DNA of 59,533 nucleotides from Pseudogulbenkiania sp. (GTDB lineage Bacteria > Pseudomonadota > Gammaproteobacteria > Burkholderiales > Chromobacteriaceae), in NCBI GenBank assembly GCA_018260425.1, contig JAGLBD010000005.1, positions 6,957 to 66,489 on the forward strand. Direction: 5' to 3'. The position numbers and the translations under genes are program-made. This document shows, one piece after another, positions 35,300-48,445 of the stretch. Position 1 is the stretch's first letter. Each line of letters begins with the position of its first letter. The notes beneath the pieces are model-generated. The model saw only the letters and a list, made by a program, of their open reading frames with translations. It did no database searches and was not told the origin of the DNA.

Positions 35300-35800
35300 T
35301 CAGAACGGAATATCGTCATCCATGTCGTCGAATTTTGGCGCAGGCTTGGACTCCATGCGGCGCGGTGCCGGCGGCGGGGAGGACGGAGCTTCCTGGCGGG
35401 GGGCCGGGGCGCTGTAACCATAATCGTCACCACCACCATCCATCGGGGCGCTGCTGCCACCGTTGCGGCCACCCAGCATTTGCATGCGGTCGCCACGGAT
35501 TTCGGTACTGAACTTGTCCTGACCGGTTTCCTTGTCCTGCCACTTGCGGGTACGGATGGAACCTTCCACATACACCTGCGAGCCCTTTTTCAGGTACTGC
35601 GCAGCCACTTCAGCGGTTTTGCCGAAGAACACCACACGGTGCCATTCGGTGCTTTCCTGGCGCTGGCCGGAGGATTTGTCCGTCCAGCTGTCGGTGGTTG
35701 CGACGGAAAGGGTGGCTACGGCATCGCCGGAGGGCATGTAGCGCACTTCGGGGTCGCGGCCAAGATTGCCGACAAGAATCACTTTGTTGACGGACGCCAT
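35300..35800 (-). CDS. ssb: Single-stranded DNA-binding protein SSB
   Basis: 166 residues from ATG 35800 (AGGAG before it). OB-fold starts [35 protein letters not shown]; a Gly/Pro-rich linker (about 115-150, [17 protein letters not shown]) and the acidic tip DDMDDDIPF that docks partner proteins are intact. Binds single-stranded DNA in replication and repair. The start codon overlaps the MFS stop by one base (TGATG), so the two are translationally coupled. Confidence 0.97.
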   Translation of the reverse strand: MASVNKVILVGNLGRDPEVRYMPSGDAVATLSVATTDSWTDKSSGQRQESTEWHRVVFFGKTAEVAAQYLKKGSQVYVEGSIRTRKWQDKETGQDKFSTEIRGDRMQMLGGRNGGSSAPMDGGGDDYGYSAPAPRQEAPSSPPPAPRRMESKPAPKFDDMDDDIPF

Positions 35801-37161
35801 CAATAGGTCTCCTGAATCAATTGTTTTACAGATGCCTCATCCCAGGTTTGCTGCGATACCTTGAGGTAGGCGACGCGTTCTTCGAGTATCACCACAGCTT
35901 CGCGCACCCCGGCGAGTGACGCAAGCTTGCGGGACAGGGAATGCGCATCCCCCTCCCAGTTGTCACCAATATGGAACATCATCGACTTGACGGATTCCGG
36001 AGCTTTCATGGTGATGGCCATGAACAGCCAGGAAAGCATGATGAGTCCGGTAAAACCGAATACGCCGGTTGTGCCGAAGTGGCTATAGAGGGCGCCGCCT
36101 GCGGCCGCACCCAGGAAAAGGCCGAAAGATTGGGCGGTATTATACACGCCAATTGCCGTTCCCTTCGCATCTGCCGGTGCAATCTTGGAAATGATCGACG
36201 GCAGGCTGGCCTCGAGGATGTTGAAGGCGATGAAGTAGCAGGTCAGCCATAGCACGATTTGCCAGAAACTGGTGAGTGCCAGCGCCATGCCCAGCTGGGC
36301 CAGCGTCATCAAGGCGACGGCGCCAATGAACACTTGTTTGAGTTTGCCGCGCTTTTCACCGTAGATGATGGCCGGGATCATCAACATGAAACCCAGCAGT
36401 ACCACCGGCAGATACACCATCCAGTGACGGCTTTTGTCGAGGTGTCCGGTGGAAATCAAGGCGAACGGAATCACCACGAACATGGCCATTTGCGCGCCAT
36501 GCAGAGCAAAAATGCCGTAGTTCAGTCGCAACAGTTGCGGGTCGCGCAGCACATCCTTCAGCCGCCCGGCATTGGTCTGGGTATCCGAGTGGAAACGGGA
36601 AACCACCGGGTCGGGAATGATGTATTTGACCCCGACGAGCGCCATCAGGGTCAGGATGCCGGTCAAGGTGAAAATGCCGTTTACGCCGATCCAGTGGGCC
36701 AGCAGGGGGCCGAGCACCAGACTGACGGCGAAGGTGACACCGATGCTGGCACCGATCATGGCCATGGCCTTGGTGCGGTGCTCTTCACGGGTCAGGTCGG
36801 CAAGCAGGGCGGTAACGGCCGCTGAAATTGCCCCCGAGCCTTGAATGATGCGACCCAGTGTCAGCATTTCGATGGTTTGGGCCTGTGCCGCCATGAAACT
36901 GCCGGCGGCAAACAACAACAGTCCGCCATAAATGACTTTCTTGCGACCGATGCGGTCAGACAGCATGCCCAGCGGGAGTTGCAACAAAGCCTGGGTCAGT
37001 CCGTAGCTGCCCATGGCAATACCGATCCAGGTGGTACTGGTTGCTCCGGGAAGATTATGAGCATAGAGGGCGAAGACCGGCAGCAGCAAAAACATGCCGA
37101 GCATGCGCAGGGCATAAATGCCCGCCAGTCCGGCACTGGCACGAAGTTCTAGCGAATTCAT
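35800..37161 (-). CDS. MFS transporter, YajR-like
   Basis: 453 residues with 12 helices and a C-terminal soluble domain of about 65 residues (from [14 protein letters not shown]), the position of the YAM domain in YajR. MFS A-motif [17 protein letters not shown] (about 65-81), and [16 protein letters not shown] in the second half. The frame opens earlier (37329), but ATG 37161 gives the normal N-terminus. Overlaps ssb by one base and is divergent from uvrA, an order common in Neisseriales. Substrate unknown. Confidence 0.88.
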   Translation of the reverse strand: MNSLELRASAGLAGIYALRMLGMFLLLPVFALYAHNLPGATSTTWIGIAMGSYGLTQALLQLPLGMLSDRIGRKKVIYGGLLLFAAGSFMAAQAQTIEMLTLGRIIQGSGAISAAVTALLADLTREEHRTKAMAMIGASIGVTFAVSLVLGPLLAHWIGVNGIFTLTGILTLMALVGVKYIIPDPVVSRFHSDTQTNAGRLKDVLRDPQLLRLNYGIFALHGAQMAMFVVIPFALISTGHLDKSRHWMVYLPVVLLGFMLMIPAIIYGEKRGKLKQVFIGAVALMTLAQLGMALALTSFWQIVLWLTCYFIAFNILEASLPSIISKIAPADAKGTAIGVYNTAQSFGLFLGAAAGGALYSHFGTTGVFGFTGLIMLSWLFMAITMKAPESVKSMMFHIGDNWEGDAHSLSRKLASLAGVREAVVILEERVAYLKVSQQTWDEASVKQLIQETY

Positions 37162-37295
37162 CGTTATTGTCGAAAATAAGTGTGTCCAGCGATTAACGCA
37201 AAGGCACTTCAACGGATGACATGAATGATTCAGGTGGAGTCCGTCAGTGCAAGTCGGGTATATTAACAGGTTCCCCGACTGATCGTGAGTGAGGC

Positions 37296-40118
<2,823 letters not shown>

Positions 40119-40196
40119 GGTTTTCAGGGTAGAATAGGCTTCGTCCCGTAATGTACCGGACATGTCTCACAGGCAGGACATGAACAAGAGGAACGC

Positions 40197-40655
40197 ATGC
40201 TGACGCTTGGTAAAATTGACCACATCCATATTTCGGTATCGGATGTTCCCAAGGCACTTGCCTGGTATCAAAGGGTTCTGGGCTTAAGTCCGGATCCCCG
40301 CTATCGCAATTTGCAAGAAGGTTCACACAGTGTGTGGATGATTGCCAACCCGAGCAGTACGGTTCGCCTGGCCTTGAGCCAGGATCGCTCTGCCTCCGGC
40401 TCCTCTGGGTCGATCGCCTTTGTGGTGAGTGGCCAGGAGTTTGTCGACTGGATAGACCAGTTGGCCGGAGAGCGAGTGGTGAGCCGGGACGGGCAGACCA
40501 TCGCCCGCGATTCTGTGAAGGATCACGGCTTTTTCTGCGCGATTGCCTTTGTTGATCCGTTTGGCAATGGATTTGAGATTGTCAGCTATGACCACACATG
40601 GCTGGCAGGCAAACTGAAACTGAAGATACCGCGACGTCCTGAAAAGCAGCTCTGA
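40197..40655 (+). CDS. VOC family protein
   Basis: 152 residues, one glyoxalase-like fold: IDHIHISVSDVPKALAWYQRVLGL at the start, SGSIAFVVSGQEFVDWIDQLAG and FVDPFGNGFEIVSYDH at the end (metal His and Glu positions kept). AAGAGGAAC before the ATG is a good ribosome binding site. Substrate unknown. A bidirectional hairpin follows. Confidence 0.85.
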   Translation: MLTLGKIDHIHISVSDVPKALAWYQRVLGLSPDPRYRNLQEGSHSVWMIANPSSTVRLALSQDRSASGSSGSIAFVVSGQEFVDWIDQLAGERVVSRDGQTIARDSVKDHGFFCAIAFVDPFGNGFEIVSYDHTWLAGKLKLKIPRRPEKQL

Positions 40656-40666
40656 CAGGATGAAAA

Positions 40667-40697
40667 AAACCGCCAGGCAATCTGGCGGTTTCTTTTT
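40667..40697. terminator. Bidirectional terminator between VOC gene and mnmA
   Basis: ACCGCCAG (40669-40676) pairs with CTGGCGGT (40682-40689), with A's before and TTTCTTTTT after, serving both convergent genes. Confidence 0.88.
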
Positions 40698-40714
40698 GAG
40701 CTATCCGGTCTCGC

Positions 40715-41779
40715 TTACAGTATGATGCCACCGCCCAGACAGATATCGCCGTCGTACAGCACGGCCGACTGTCCCGGCGTGACCGCCCATTGCATGTCAC
40801 GGAAGGTCAGCGTGGCGGACTGTGCATCGACACTGTCCAGCCGGCATGCCGCATCCGGCATGCGGTAGCGGTTCTTGGCCGTGTAGTCGCCAACCTCCGG
40901 TGCCACATCCAGTGTCCAGCTGAGGTCGGTCATGGAGAGACTGGGTTTGAGCAGCAGCGGGTGGTCATGTCCTTGCACCACGATCAAACGATTCTCCGGA
41001 ATATCCTTGGCCGCCACGAACCACGGCTCGCCCTGACCGCCAATGCCTAATCCCTTGCGTTGACCCAGCGTGTAGTACATCAGTCCGATGTGCTCGCCAA
41101 CGACCTTCCCTTCGGGGGTGACCATCTGTCCGGGGCTGGTCGGCAAGTAGCGCTGCAGGAATTCGCGGAACGGCCGTTCGCCAATGAAACAGATGCCGGT
41201 ACTGTCCTTTTTACCGGCGGTCGGCAGGCCGGCCTCTTCGGCAAGACGGCGGACCTCGCTCTTGCGGATATCGCCGAGCGGGAACAGGGATCGCGACAGT
41301 TGCGACTGGTTCAAGCGGTACAGGAAGTAACTCTGGTCCTTGGTCTCGTCAACCGCCTTCATCAGGTAGTGGCGATCGTCGCGCACCATCTTGCGGGCAT
41401 AGTGGCCGGTCGCGATGCAGTCCGCTCCCAACTCCATGGCGTAATCCAGAAAGGCCTTGAACTTGATCTCGGCATTGCACAGTACATCGGGGTTGGGAGT
41501 GCGTCCCGCCGAGTACTCCTTGAGGAAGTAGGAGAAAACGCGGTCCTTGTATTCCTTGGCAAAGTTGACGATTTCCATGTCGATACCGACGATGTCGGCG
41601 ACGCTCATGGCGTCCAGCGAATCTTCCTTGATGGAGCAGAATTCGCTGTCATTGTCGTCTTCCCAGTTCTGCATGAACACGCCGATCACTTCGTGCCCTT
41701 GCTGCTTGAGCAGCCATGCGGTGACCGATGAGTCCACGCCGCCGGACATGCCGACAACAATTCGTTTCTTGCCCGTCAC
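40715..41779 (-). CDS. mnmA: MnmA, tRNA-specific 2-thiouridylase
   Basis: 354 residues. PP-loop [15 protein letters not shown] (10-24), catalytic Cys pair in [10 protein letters not shown] and [20 protein letters not shown]-like segment [10 protein letters not shown], and KDQSYFLY. Start is a GTG preceded by GGAAGGA. The enzyme makes 2-thiouridine at the tRNA wobble position using sulfur from the IscS/Tus relay. Confidence 0.97.
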   Translation of the reverse strand: MTGKKRIVVGMSGGVDSSVTAWLLKQQGHEVIGVFMQNWEDDNDSEFCSIKEDSLDAMSVADIVGIDMEIVNFAKEYKDRVFSYFLKEYSAGRTPNPDVLCNAEIKFKAFLDYAMELGADCIATGHYARKMVRDDRHYLMKAVDETKDQSYFLYRLNQSQLSRSLFPLGDIRKSEVRRLAEEAGLPTAGKKDSTGICFIGERPFREFLQRYLPTSPGQMVTPEGKVVGEHIGLMYYTLGQRKGLGIGGQGEPWFVAAKDIPENRLIVVQGHDHPLLLKPSLSMTDLSWTLDVAPEVGDYTAKNRYRMPDAACRLDSVDAQSATLTFRDMQWAVTPGQSAVLYDGDICLGGGIIL

Positions 41780-41843
41780 GGGGTGAGTCCTTCCTGCAAA
41801 ATAGTCAATGGTAACAGAACCTTGAGTCTAGGTGAAATCACTG

Positions 41844-41874
41844 GTTGACAATGATTGTCACTAGCAACTAATAT
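41844..41874 (+). promoter_or_regulatory. Promoter with Fur-like box for bfd-bfr
   Basis: The 7-1-7 palindrome TGACAAT-G-ATTGTCA (41846-41860) overlaps a TTGACA (41845-41850) and a TAATAT (41869-41874) spaced 18 bases, a good sigma-70 promoter. It is of the Fur-box kind, which would make bfd iron-repressed. Confidence 0.75.
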
Positions 41875-41909
41875 CGTGATTGATAGTCAATCTCGTTTAT
41901 GGGGGCTTC

Positions 41910-42110
41910 ATGTTCGTTTGTCTGTGCAATGCGGTAACCGATACCCAGATCCGCTCGGCCGTTGCCGACGGCGCGGTACGCATGCGTGACTTGTCGGAAC
42001 AGCTGGGTGTCGCCTCTGATTGTGGCAAGTGCGCACGTTGCGTCAATACCATTCGCTGCGAGACCTTGCGCGAGATTGAATCGCTGCAGCGTATTCCTGT
42101 TGCTGCCTGA
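41910..42110 (+). CDS. bfd: Bacterioferritin-associated ferredoxin Bfd
   Basis: 66 residues from ATG 41910 (GGGGGC before it). The 2Fe-2S Cys pattern is intact: [18 protein letters not shown] and [14 protein letters not shown]. Bfd reduces iron stored in bacterioferritin so that it can be released. A Fur-like site overlaps its promoter. It is followed by bfr, its partner. Confidence 0.93.
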   Translation: MFVCLCNAVTDTQIRSAVADGAVRMRDLSEQLGVASDCGKCARCVNTIRCETLREIESLQRIPVAA

Positions 42111-42187
42111 TTGTTGCGCATAGTTTCTCTGTCGTCGCGGCTATCCTCTGCCATAATGACGGCATCTCTTCTACAGGAGTGCCGTTC

Positions 42188-42661
42188 ATGCAAGGCGACA
42201 AGAAAGTCATCAAGTACCTCAATCAGATCCTCCGCAACGAACTCACCGCCATCAACCAGTACTTCCTGCATGCCCGCATGTACAAGAATTGGGGATTGGC
42301 GCGCTTGAATGAGCACGAATACCACGAGTCCATCGATGAAATGAAACACGCCGACAAGATTATCGAGCGCGTGTTGTTTCTTGAAGGACTGCCCAATTTG
42401 CAGGATCTCGGCAAGCTCTATATCGGCGAGCAGCCCGAAGAGATGATTGCCTGTGACCTGCGCCTCGAACTCGAAGCCATTCCCCTGTTGCGCGAGGCGA
42501 TCCAGTATTGCGAATCGGTCAAGGATTTTGTTACGCGCGACCTGCTGGAAGACATTCTGGAAAGCGAAGAAGAACATGTCGACTGGCTGGAAACCCAGCA
42601 AAGTCTGATCGAGCGTGTCGGTCTGCAAAATTACCTGCAAAGCCAAATGGACGCAGAGTAA
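42188..42661 (+). CDS. bfr: Bacterioferritin Bfr
   Basis: 157 residues from ATG 42188 (CAGGAG before it). Ferroxidase ligands E18, E51, H54 and the haem-ligand Met52 fall in NEL and DEMKHADKI, with the second set in [12 protein letters not shown]. Stores iron as ferric mineral in a 24-mer. Located after bfd. Confidence 0.97.
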   Translation: MQGDKKVIKYLNQILRNELTAINQYFLHARMYKNWGLARLNEHEYHESIDEMKHADKIIERVLFLEGLPNLQDLGKLYIGEQPEEMIACDLRLELEAIPLLREAIQYCESVKDFVTRDLLEDILESEEEHVDWLETQQSLIERVGLQNYLQSQMDAE

Positions 42662-42704
42662 CCGGCTTCATTGGCGGGCGGCTCGTCCGACCCGGCAGAT
42701 AAAA

Positions 42705-42737
42705 CAAGAGGGGGTGGCCAATGGTCACCCCCTCTTG
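42705..42737 (-). terminator. Terminator of the DUF945 gene
   Basis: A 12-bp perfect stem, CAAGAGGGGGTG with CACCCCCTCTTG (42705-42716 and 42726-42737), with TTGTTTTATC after it on the minus strand. Confidence 0.82.
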
Positions 42738-42754
42738 GCATAACGGTAGACGCT

Positions 42755-44341
42755 TTACTTGGCTTTGGCCGCGGGAGCCGACGCGTCGACCACTTCTTCC
42801 GGGGTATCCTCCCATGGGAGTGATACCTTCTTGTCGTGAATCGTCAACACACCGCCACGGAAGTTTACCGTGCTGGACAGTTGACCCTTGTCCTGGCTCA
42901 GGAAACCTTGCTCGATCCACTGGGTGAGCTGGCTGTCGAGCAGATTGCGCGCCAGATTGTCGATTTCCTTGAGATTCGGTTGGTCTTCGGCGCTTTCATC
43001 CACGGTGAACAAGTTACGCGCTTGTGCCACTACCATGTTTTCCAGAGTCTGGCGTGGCAGGCTGAACTTGGCATCGGCTTCGAAGCGGCGGATGAATTGC
43101 AGCGGATCTTTCAGATCATTTTCCTTGAATCCGTTCAGCGTCAACGAACCTTCCAGATTGGCATCGCCACTGGGCATGTGCAGATAGAATTCGTTGATCA
43201 GCAAGCGCGGATTGTTTTCCAGCAACGGAATGCCATAGGTCTTGATCGTGCCGATGTACTGCTTGCGCAGTTCCGCCGGCTCTACGCCCTCGAAAGGAAT
43301 GCGGCCAAGCTCGGAGTCCAGACGAGTCAGGGTCGGGCCGTGCAAGTGATTGGCCGAGACATCGAGGCGCATCGGCCCGTAGGTCTGGTCATTCAGCGTG
43401 AAGGTCTCGAACCCGACCTTGCCACGCGAATTGACGAACTCGTCCTGTTCGCTGGTGACGATTTGGTAAGTGAAGTTCTTCAACACCACATTGGAGGGTT
43501 TGAACTCGCCCGACGGGTTGATGAATTCACCGACCCGCACGCGGGTGAGAACATACAGCAGCTCATTCAGTTTGATACTGTAGGGAACGCTGTCTTTCCA
43601 GTTCAGCTGGACATTGCCGACCGACAGTTCACTGGTGCCGAGCTTGACGCCGGTATTGCCGGGACGCATGTCCGACAGGTAGCGCAAGCCGTCGAAGCGG
43701 ATGCTGCCACGGCTGGCAGCGTCGAGCTGGAAGCCGGGAGACACCGCTTCCGTCTTGTATTCCTTATAGCCGTGCTTGTAGTCGAGCTTGAGATCAAAGC
43801 CCTTCCATTTCATCTTCACGCCAGCGAGGGTTTCCTCGTAGTCGAAAGACGGAATGGTGACCGAGAGCTCGCCGCCACCGCCAAAACCCAGCCGGTTTAC
43901 CACCGTGATCGGTTCTTTGTCGCCAAAGAACCGTTTCAAGGTCTTGCGGGTGCTGTCGCTCATCTCGAAGTCGGTTTTCACCAGAGCCCGCGCGGGATGA
44001 AAGTCGAAGCTGGCAAGGCCGGGCAGGGGGCCATGCTTGATGGTATGGGTGAACTTGATCGTGGACCCCAGCAACGGCCGCAGCGTGTCCGGGAGCATGC
44101 TCTCATAGGGACCGGACAGCTTGCGGTTGAATACCAGCTCGGTGGTTTCCCGGGAAGAGAACCAGCCACGCTCGTAGCTGTGCGACTTCACCTTGAAAAG
44201 GGGGAGGGAAGCCAGCATGCGATGCTGCTCTTCGAGTGTTTCCTGTGCCTTGAGGCCAGCCCAATAGGCTGTACCGCCATAAACGGCAAACAGGCCGCCA
44301 AGCGCGGAGAGGGCAACAATCAGTCGTCGTTTTTGCAACAC
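42755..44341 (-). CDS. DUF945 (YdgA-like) inner-membrane-anchored protein
   Basis: 528 residues. Single N-terminal transmembrane anchor (LIVALSALGGLFAVYGGTAYWAGL, about 7-30), then the DUF945 pattern: SHSYERGWFSSRETTELVF, GPLPGLASFDFHPARALV. Start is a GTG. Function in the family is not established. The opposite strand holds an unusually long open frame of 510 codons, which I consider a codon-bias shadow. Confidence 0.85.
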   Translation of the reverse strand: MLQKRRLIVALSALGGLFAVYGGTAYWAGLKAQETLEEQHRMLASLPLFKVKSHSYERGWFSSRETTELVFNRKLSGPYESMLPDTLRPLLGSTIKFTHTIKHGPLPGLASFDFHPARALVKTDFEMSDSTRKTLKRFFGDKEPITVVNRLGFGGGGELSVTIPSFDYEETLAGVKMKWKGFDLKLDYKHGYKEYKTEAVSPGFQLDAASRGSIRFDGLRYLSDMRPGNTGVKLGTSELSVGNVQLNWKDSVPYSIKLNELLYVLTRVRVGEFINPSGEFKPSNVVLKNFTYQIVTSEQDEFVNSRGKVGFETFTLNDQTYGPMRLDVSANHLHGPTLTRLDSELGRIPFEGVEPAELRKQYIGTIKTYGIPLLENNPRLLINEFYLHMPSGDANLEGSLTLNGFKENDLKDPLQFIRRFEADAKFSLPRQTLENMVVAQARNLFTVDESAEDQPNLKEIDNLARNLLDSQLTQWIEQGFLSQDKGQLSSTVNFRGGVLTIHDKKVSLPWEDTPEEVVDASAPAAKAK

Positions 44342-44510
44342 GGGGTATATTTCTGCGTGAACAAGTAAGGTAGGGCTTTATGTTACACCATGATTCAGTT
44401 TAGCGTACCCCTCCTCGGGAGTCATTCGCCAAAGCTCGGTAAATTTGTATACAATAAAGCAAAAAATAGAGCAAAAACCCGATTATTACCATGATGAGGT
44501 ACTTGAATTA

Positions 44511-45704
44511 ATGGAATGGATCAACGGACTGATCAGTCTGCCGTGGTGGGGCTACGTCCTCGTTACGCTTGGACTGACCCACATCACCATCGCGTCGGTC
44601 ACTATCTTTCTGCATCGTCATCAGGCGCACCGTGCGCTTGACCTGCATGCTCTTCCCAGTCATTTCTTCCGCTTCTGGCTGTGGCTGACCACTGGTATGG
44701 TCACCAAAGAGTGGGCGGCTATCCACCGCAAACACCATGCACGCTGCGAAACGCCGGAAGATCCGCATAGCCCGGTGGTACTGGGCATCCGCAAAGTCCT
44801 GACCGAAGGCGCAGAGCTGTATCGTGCGGCCTGCAAGGATCAGTCGATCATGGACAAGTTTGGCCATGGCACCCCGGACGACTGGATTGAACGCAATCTC
44901 TATACTCGCCACAGTGCCAAAGGCATTGTGCTGATGCTGATCATCAATCTGGTATTGTTCGGCCCGATCGGTTTGACCATCTGGGCGGTTCAGATGATCT
45001 GGATTCCGCTGTGGGCGGCCGGCGTGATCAATGGCCTTGGCCATTATTGGGGTTATCGCAACTTCGAGAATCAGGATGCATCAACCAATATTTTCCCGTG
45101 GGGCATCCTGATTGGCGGCGAAGAGTTGCACAATAACCACCATACCTTTGGTACCTCGGCAAAGCTATCCTACAAGTGGTTCGAATTCGATATTGGCTGG
45201 ATGTATATCCGCATGATGGAGATTGTCGGTCTGGCCAAAGTACGCAAGGTGGCTCCCCGTCTGGAAGAGGATCGTGACCAGCAGCAGATCGGTGTGGCAC
45301 AGCTGCAGGCTGTCATTGCCAACCGTTATGCAGTTGCGGCCCGTTATGCCCGGGAACTCAAAACGGTCTACGCTGCCGAAATCGAGCGCTTGCGTCAGTC
45401 TGCGGCATTGCCCGAGTTGTCCGGCATTAATCTGTCGCGCAAGATGAAAGTGTGGCTGAAGCAGGATGCCAATGACACCCCGGATGAAGAGCGTGCCCAG
45501 CTCGCCCGCATTCTGGAAAATAGTCAGGTGTTGGCGACTATCTATTCAATGCGCCAGGAACTCACCCGCCTGTGGGAGCGCTCCAGCCTGACCCGCGACG
45601 AACTTCTCAAAGAGTTGCAGGACTGGTGCAACCGGGCAGAGGCCAGTGGTATCGCCGCTCTGGAACAATTCGCTTCGGGATTGCGCCGGGCCGCGCTGGC
45701 TTAA
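44511..45704 (+). CDS. Fatty acid desaturase (acyl-CoA/lipid Δ9-type)
   Basis: 397 residues from ATG 44511. Three His boxes of the membrane desaturases: FLHRHQAHRAL, AAIHRKHHARCE and ELHNNHHTFG, with two hydrophobic hairpins. The last ~160 residues form a charged helical tail (RKVAPRLEEDRDQQQ to the end) present in this bacterial group. A TTG at 44445 would extend the start, but the ATG matches family N-termini. Introduces a double bond into membrane fatty acids. Confidence 0.9.
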   Translation: MEWINGLISLPWWGYVLVTLGLTHITIASVTIFLHRHQAHRALDLHALPSHFFRFWLWLTTGMVTKEWAAIHRKHHARCETPEDPHSPVVLGIRKVLTEGAELYRAACKDQSIMDKFGHGTPDDWIERNLYTRHSAKGIVLMLIINLVLFGPIGLTIWAVQMIWIPLWAAGVINGLGHYWGYRNFENQDASTNIFPWGILIGGEELHNNHHTFGTSAKLSYKWFEFDIGWMYIRMMEIVGLAKVRKVAPRLEEDRDQQQIGVAQLQAVIANRYAVAARYARELKTVYAAEIERLRQSAALPELSGINLSRKMKVWLKQDANDTPDEERAQLARILENSQVLATIYSMRQELTRLWERSSLTRDELLKELQDWCNRAEASGIAALEQFASGLRRAALA

Positions 45705-45732
45705 CTCGCACGAATCATCGCACAAAGCCGGC

Positions 45733-46400
45733 CTAATGCCGTTCACTTACCGAGCCTGACCTGTCGGGGTGGGTACTTGGACGGTTGTTTCTTGACGACA
45801 CGGGGGCATTCTTGCCCCCGCCGTTGTCTGCACAACAGTAACTTCCCCGTCGGTTCCTCAAACGCTTCACATGTCTGGGCAATGTTCCGGGAGGCCCGCT
45901 CGATTCGTGACGCAAATAGCCCAGTGCCAGCGTAAAGCCCAAGTCGGTGGCCGGTACCATGGCTTCCAAAGGTGCGTGTTTAGGGCCATCTGGGTGAGCA
46001 GCGGTATTTGTGCTCCACTCCGGACGGGTAGGTATGGGCGCCGAAATGATCACAACTCACAACGACGTTGCTGGGTCTGCTCCCAGTGCAGCGCACTGAG
46101 GCCGAATAATTGGGCGGGGGGCTTCGCCCATCCGCTAGCGAGCCTGAGTCCGTGCGCTCTTGGCGATATCCGGGTTGATCTGATTCGGCAGGGTGAGTTC
46201 GAGTTGGGTAACCACATCCGGAATGGAGGTGTGTTGGTACATGTCCAGGGCCATGATCATCCAGACGACTTGCTCCTCGGGGAGTTTGCGACGTCGGACA
46301 CTGGAAGTCCCCGTCATCAGTCGCGCGTGGGTGATTCAGTCTGGATCGATTGCATGTGTTTGGTACCGATTAACATCCCTCGGTCGTGGCCATGCAGTTC
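45733..46400 (-). pseudogene. Degenerate IS4-family transposase (remnant A)
   Basis: Read on the minus strand the start of an IS4-type transposase is recognisable: D-stop-ITHARLMTGTSSVRRRKLPEEQVVW, then DMYQHTSIPDVVTQLELTLPN and TQAR-stop-RMGEAP, where Trp and Gln codons have become stops (TGA, TAG). A one-base frameshift follows (…FGLSALHWEQ). The left part (45733-46090) is repeated at 47771-48139. It covers the gene-free stretch after the desaturase; nothing else was recognised in 46401-46538. Confidence 0.65.
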
Positions 46401-46538
46401 TTTGTCGAATCTCGGTCTGACAACGATATCAATGCCCTGGGTACCTATGTGCAAGCATTTTGCTAGTGGAGGATCCTCTTACTGTCGACTCCACCGTGAT
46501 GAATAATGCACCGAAATCCCTGTTTCAACTGATGGCCG

Positions 46539-47291
46539 TCACTGTGACATATCTTCAGATTGTCGGCCGTACAGCCCCAGTAGCTTAAGAGCCGACCAGT
46601 ACCACTTCCGATAAAACGGCATGCCTATGCTGTAGATTTGCCGGTTTTGTTTCAGATCTTGCTCGCAAGGTGTCGAGTGATGGATGTTGGAGTCATTCGC
46701 TAGGTTTGTCAGTCCGATGCAATAAGGAATGACGGCCTGAAGCCTGACATTGGCCAAAGAGCAGATTACCCTCCAGATATCCGCTTCTAGGTATACCGGG
46801 GACAGTACTTTCAGCAGCCTTCGCGCTGCCTCTTGTGTCACCACGTAACCATGGGTCAGCGAGGCTTCGAATGCCTGCGTTACGCAATAGTCATCAACGA
46901 GAGGCGTTTTCAGAAAATTTCGATATGCCCGTGCCACGGATAACAGTACGACCGCCGGGTCCGAGCCATCAACATGTTTCTCAAGTTCTTCAAGAACAGC
47001 GGAACAATGGGCTCCCAAACGTGCATCGTCTTCGACAATCAGGGCCATGGGCAGATTTTGATCAATAATGGTCTGATAGGCTTTGAGATGACTGAGTGCG
47101 CATCCGATTTCTGAAAGGGACAAACGTTTGCGTCCAACTTCCGTGGTAAGCCGATGTAGTTCCGCCTCGGGCAATTCACGACCGTAGACCGCCTCAAGGA
47201 CTTCATACGGAATGTTCTGTTCTTCAAATTGTGTTGTTATGCTGCCCAGTCGATCTGTATCTTTGGGCAGATTAATGATAAAAGATTTCAC
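46539..47291 (-). CDS. Glycosyltransferase family 25
   Basis: 250 residues from a GTG at 47291 with AAAGGATG upstream. GT25 motifs: KSFIINLPKDTDR at the N-terminus, LSEIGCALSHLKAYQ, and the EDD donor/metal motif in LIVEDDARL. Typical of LPS/LOS sugar transferases in Neisseria and relatives. It lies between two remnants of the same IS4-like element, in the same orientation, suggesting acquisition. The nucleotide-sugar donor and acceptor cannot be read. Confidence 0.82.
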   Translation of the reverse strand: MKSFIINLPKDTDRLGSITTQFEEQNIPYEVLEAVYGRELPEAELHRLTTEVGRKRLSLSEIGCALSHLKAYQTIIDQNLPMALIVEDDARLGAHCSAVLEELEKHVDGSDPAVVLLSVARAYRNFLKTPLVDDYCVTQAFEASLTHGYVVTQEAARRLLKVLSPVYLEADIWRVICSLANVRLQAVIPYCIGLTNLANDSNIHHSTPCEQDLKQNRQIYSIGMPFYRKWYWSALKLLGLYGRQSEDMSQ

Positions 47292-47369
47292 GAAACATCC
47301 TTTCAAGATCGGATCTTGTATAATCCGAATCGCTGTCTCTGCTGCAGGTGCGTGACGAAACCGGATCGT

Positions 47370-47650
47370 CAATTCCTGCTTGCCGCTATGGTATGTGCCC
47401 CGCAGTGGGGACAAGATGTTGTTGCCTCAAACCGTGCAGCACGATTGATGAGGGCTTGAATCAACGTGATCAGGTTCAGTAACGGTATCATGCTTGCCAT
47501 GCCATTAGTGAGCACGAGCTTGACTCCCGGATTCCCTGTCAGAGTCAACGTTCTTGTGCATGGTGTGCAGATCCCGTCACAAAAACGCGGGTGGGCGAAG
47601 TTTCCTGCCGTCATGGTGAAGGGAGTTACGGATTTGCCATCGGCATGCAA
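47370..47650 (-). pseudogene. Possible second transposase fragment upstream of GT25
   Basis: On the minus strand a 93-codon frame ends with LITLIQALINRAARFEATTSCPHCGAHTI, resembling the N-terminal zinc-ribbon opening of some transposases. The reading continues only after a frameshift, into the GT25 leader region. Assignment is uncertain. Confidence 0.3.
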
Positions 47651-47770
47651 TGACAGTGTGTCGCCTCAATGACCTTCGATAAATGCAGAATCCTGCCACT
47701 GCAGCCAAGAGTTTATCAGCACTGGCGATAAAGAGCATTTCCGAATAGGCAAAAAAGTCGGCCTGATGCC

Positions 47771-48139
47771 CTAATGCCGTTCATTTGCCGGGCTGGACTT
47801 GTCGGGTCGGGTACTTGGATGGTTGTTTCTTAACGACGCGGGGGCATCCTTGCGCCCGCCGTTGTCTGCACAAAGCCACTCCCCCCTGTCGGTTCCTCAA
47901 GCGCTTCACATGTCTCGGCCATGTTCCGGGAGGCCGTTCGCCAACCCCGCTCGATTCATGACGCAAATAGCCCAGTACCAGCGTAAAGCCCAAGTCGGTG
48001 GCCGGTTCCATGGCTTCCAAAGGTGTGTGTTTAGGGCCATCTGGGTGAGCAGCGGTATTTGTGGACCACACCGGACGGGTGGGTATGGCGCTGAAATGAT
48101 AACGACTCACTACGACGTTGCTGGGGCTGCTCCCCGTGC
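47771..48139 (-). pseudogene. Degenerate IS4-family transposase (remnant B)
   Basis: About 85% identical by eye to 45733-46090 (with a 12-bp insertion, GTTCGCCAACCC, around 47938) and in the same orientation; it lacks the recognisable N-terminal part of remnant A. Together the two copies bracket the GT25 gene. 48140-48445 holds the leader of the next gene and no other feature I recognise. Confidence 0.65.
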
Positions 48140-48445
48140 GGTGAAATCAGGAATCCGATGGGGCTTGCCAGGCATGGGGGCGAGGTCGGAGGGAGAATGC
48201 TGGATTGGACACGTATTGAAAGAAAAAATGCCGTCCACTGTCTAAGTGAGCGGCAATAGGCCTGAGGCTGATGGCCGGTTTTTTCGTCGGTAATGATTCG
48301 TACCCGGCGATGACACCGGCAGTGCATGATTACCGACATAAAGGGCATTGTTACGCGAATGCCGCTCCGGTCACTGCTTACTGCCAGACCGGAACATCTC
48401 TACGCTGTCCTGAGCAGTCTTCTCACCGTGCCTCAGGAGTGATTG

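Noticed and set aside
37162-37295. LexA box for uvrA
   Set aside because: Only a half-site (CTGT) was found; no full CTGT-N8-ACAG palindrome.
42836-44368. 510-codon open frame antisense to the DUF945 gene
   Set aside because: It lies entirely opposite a well-supported gene and shows composition expected from its codon bias; no recognisable domain.
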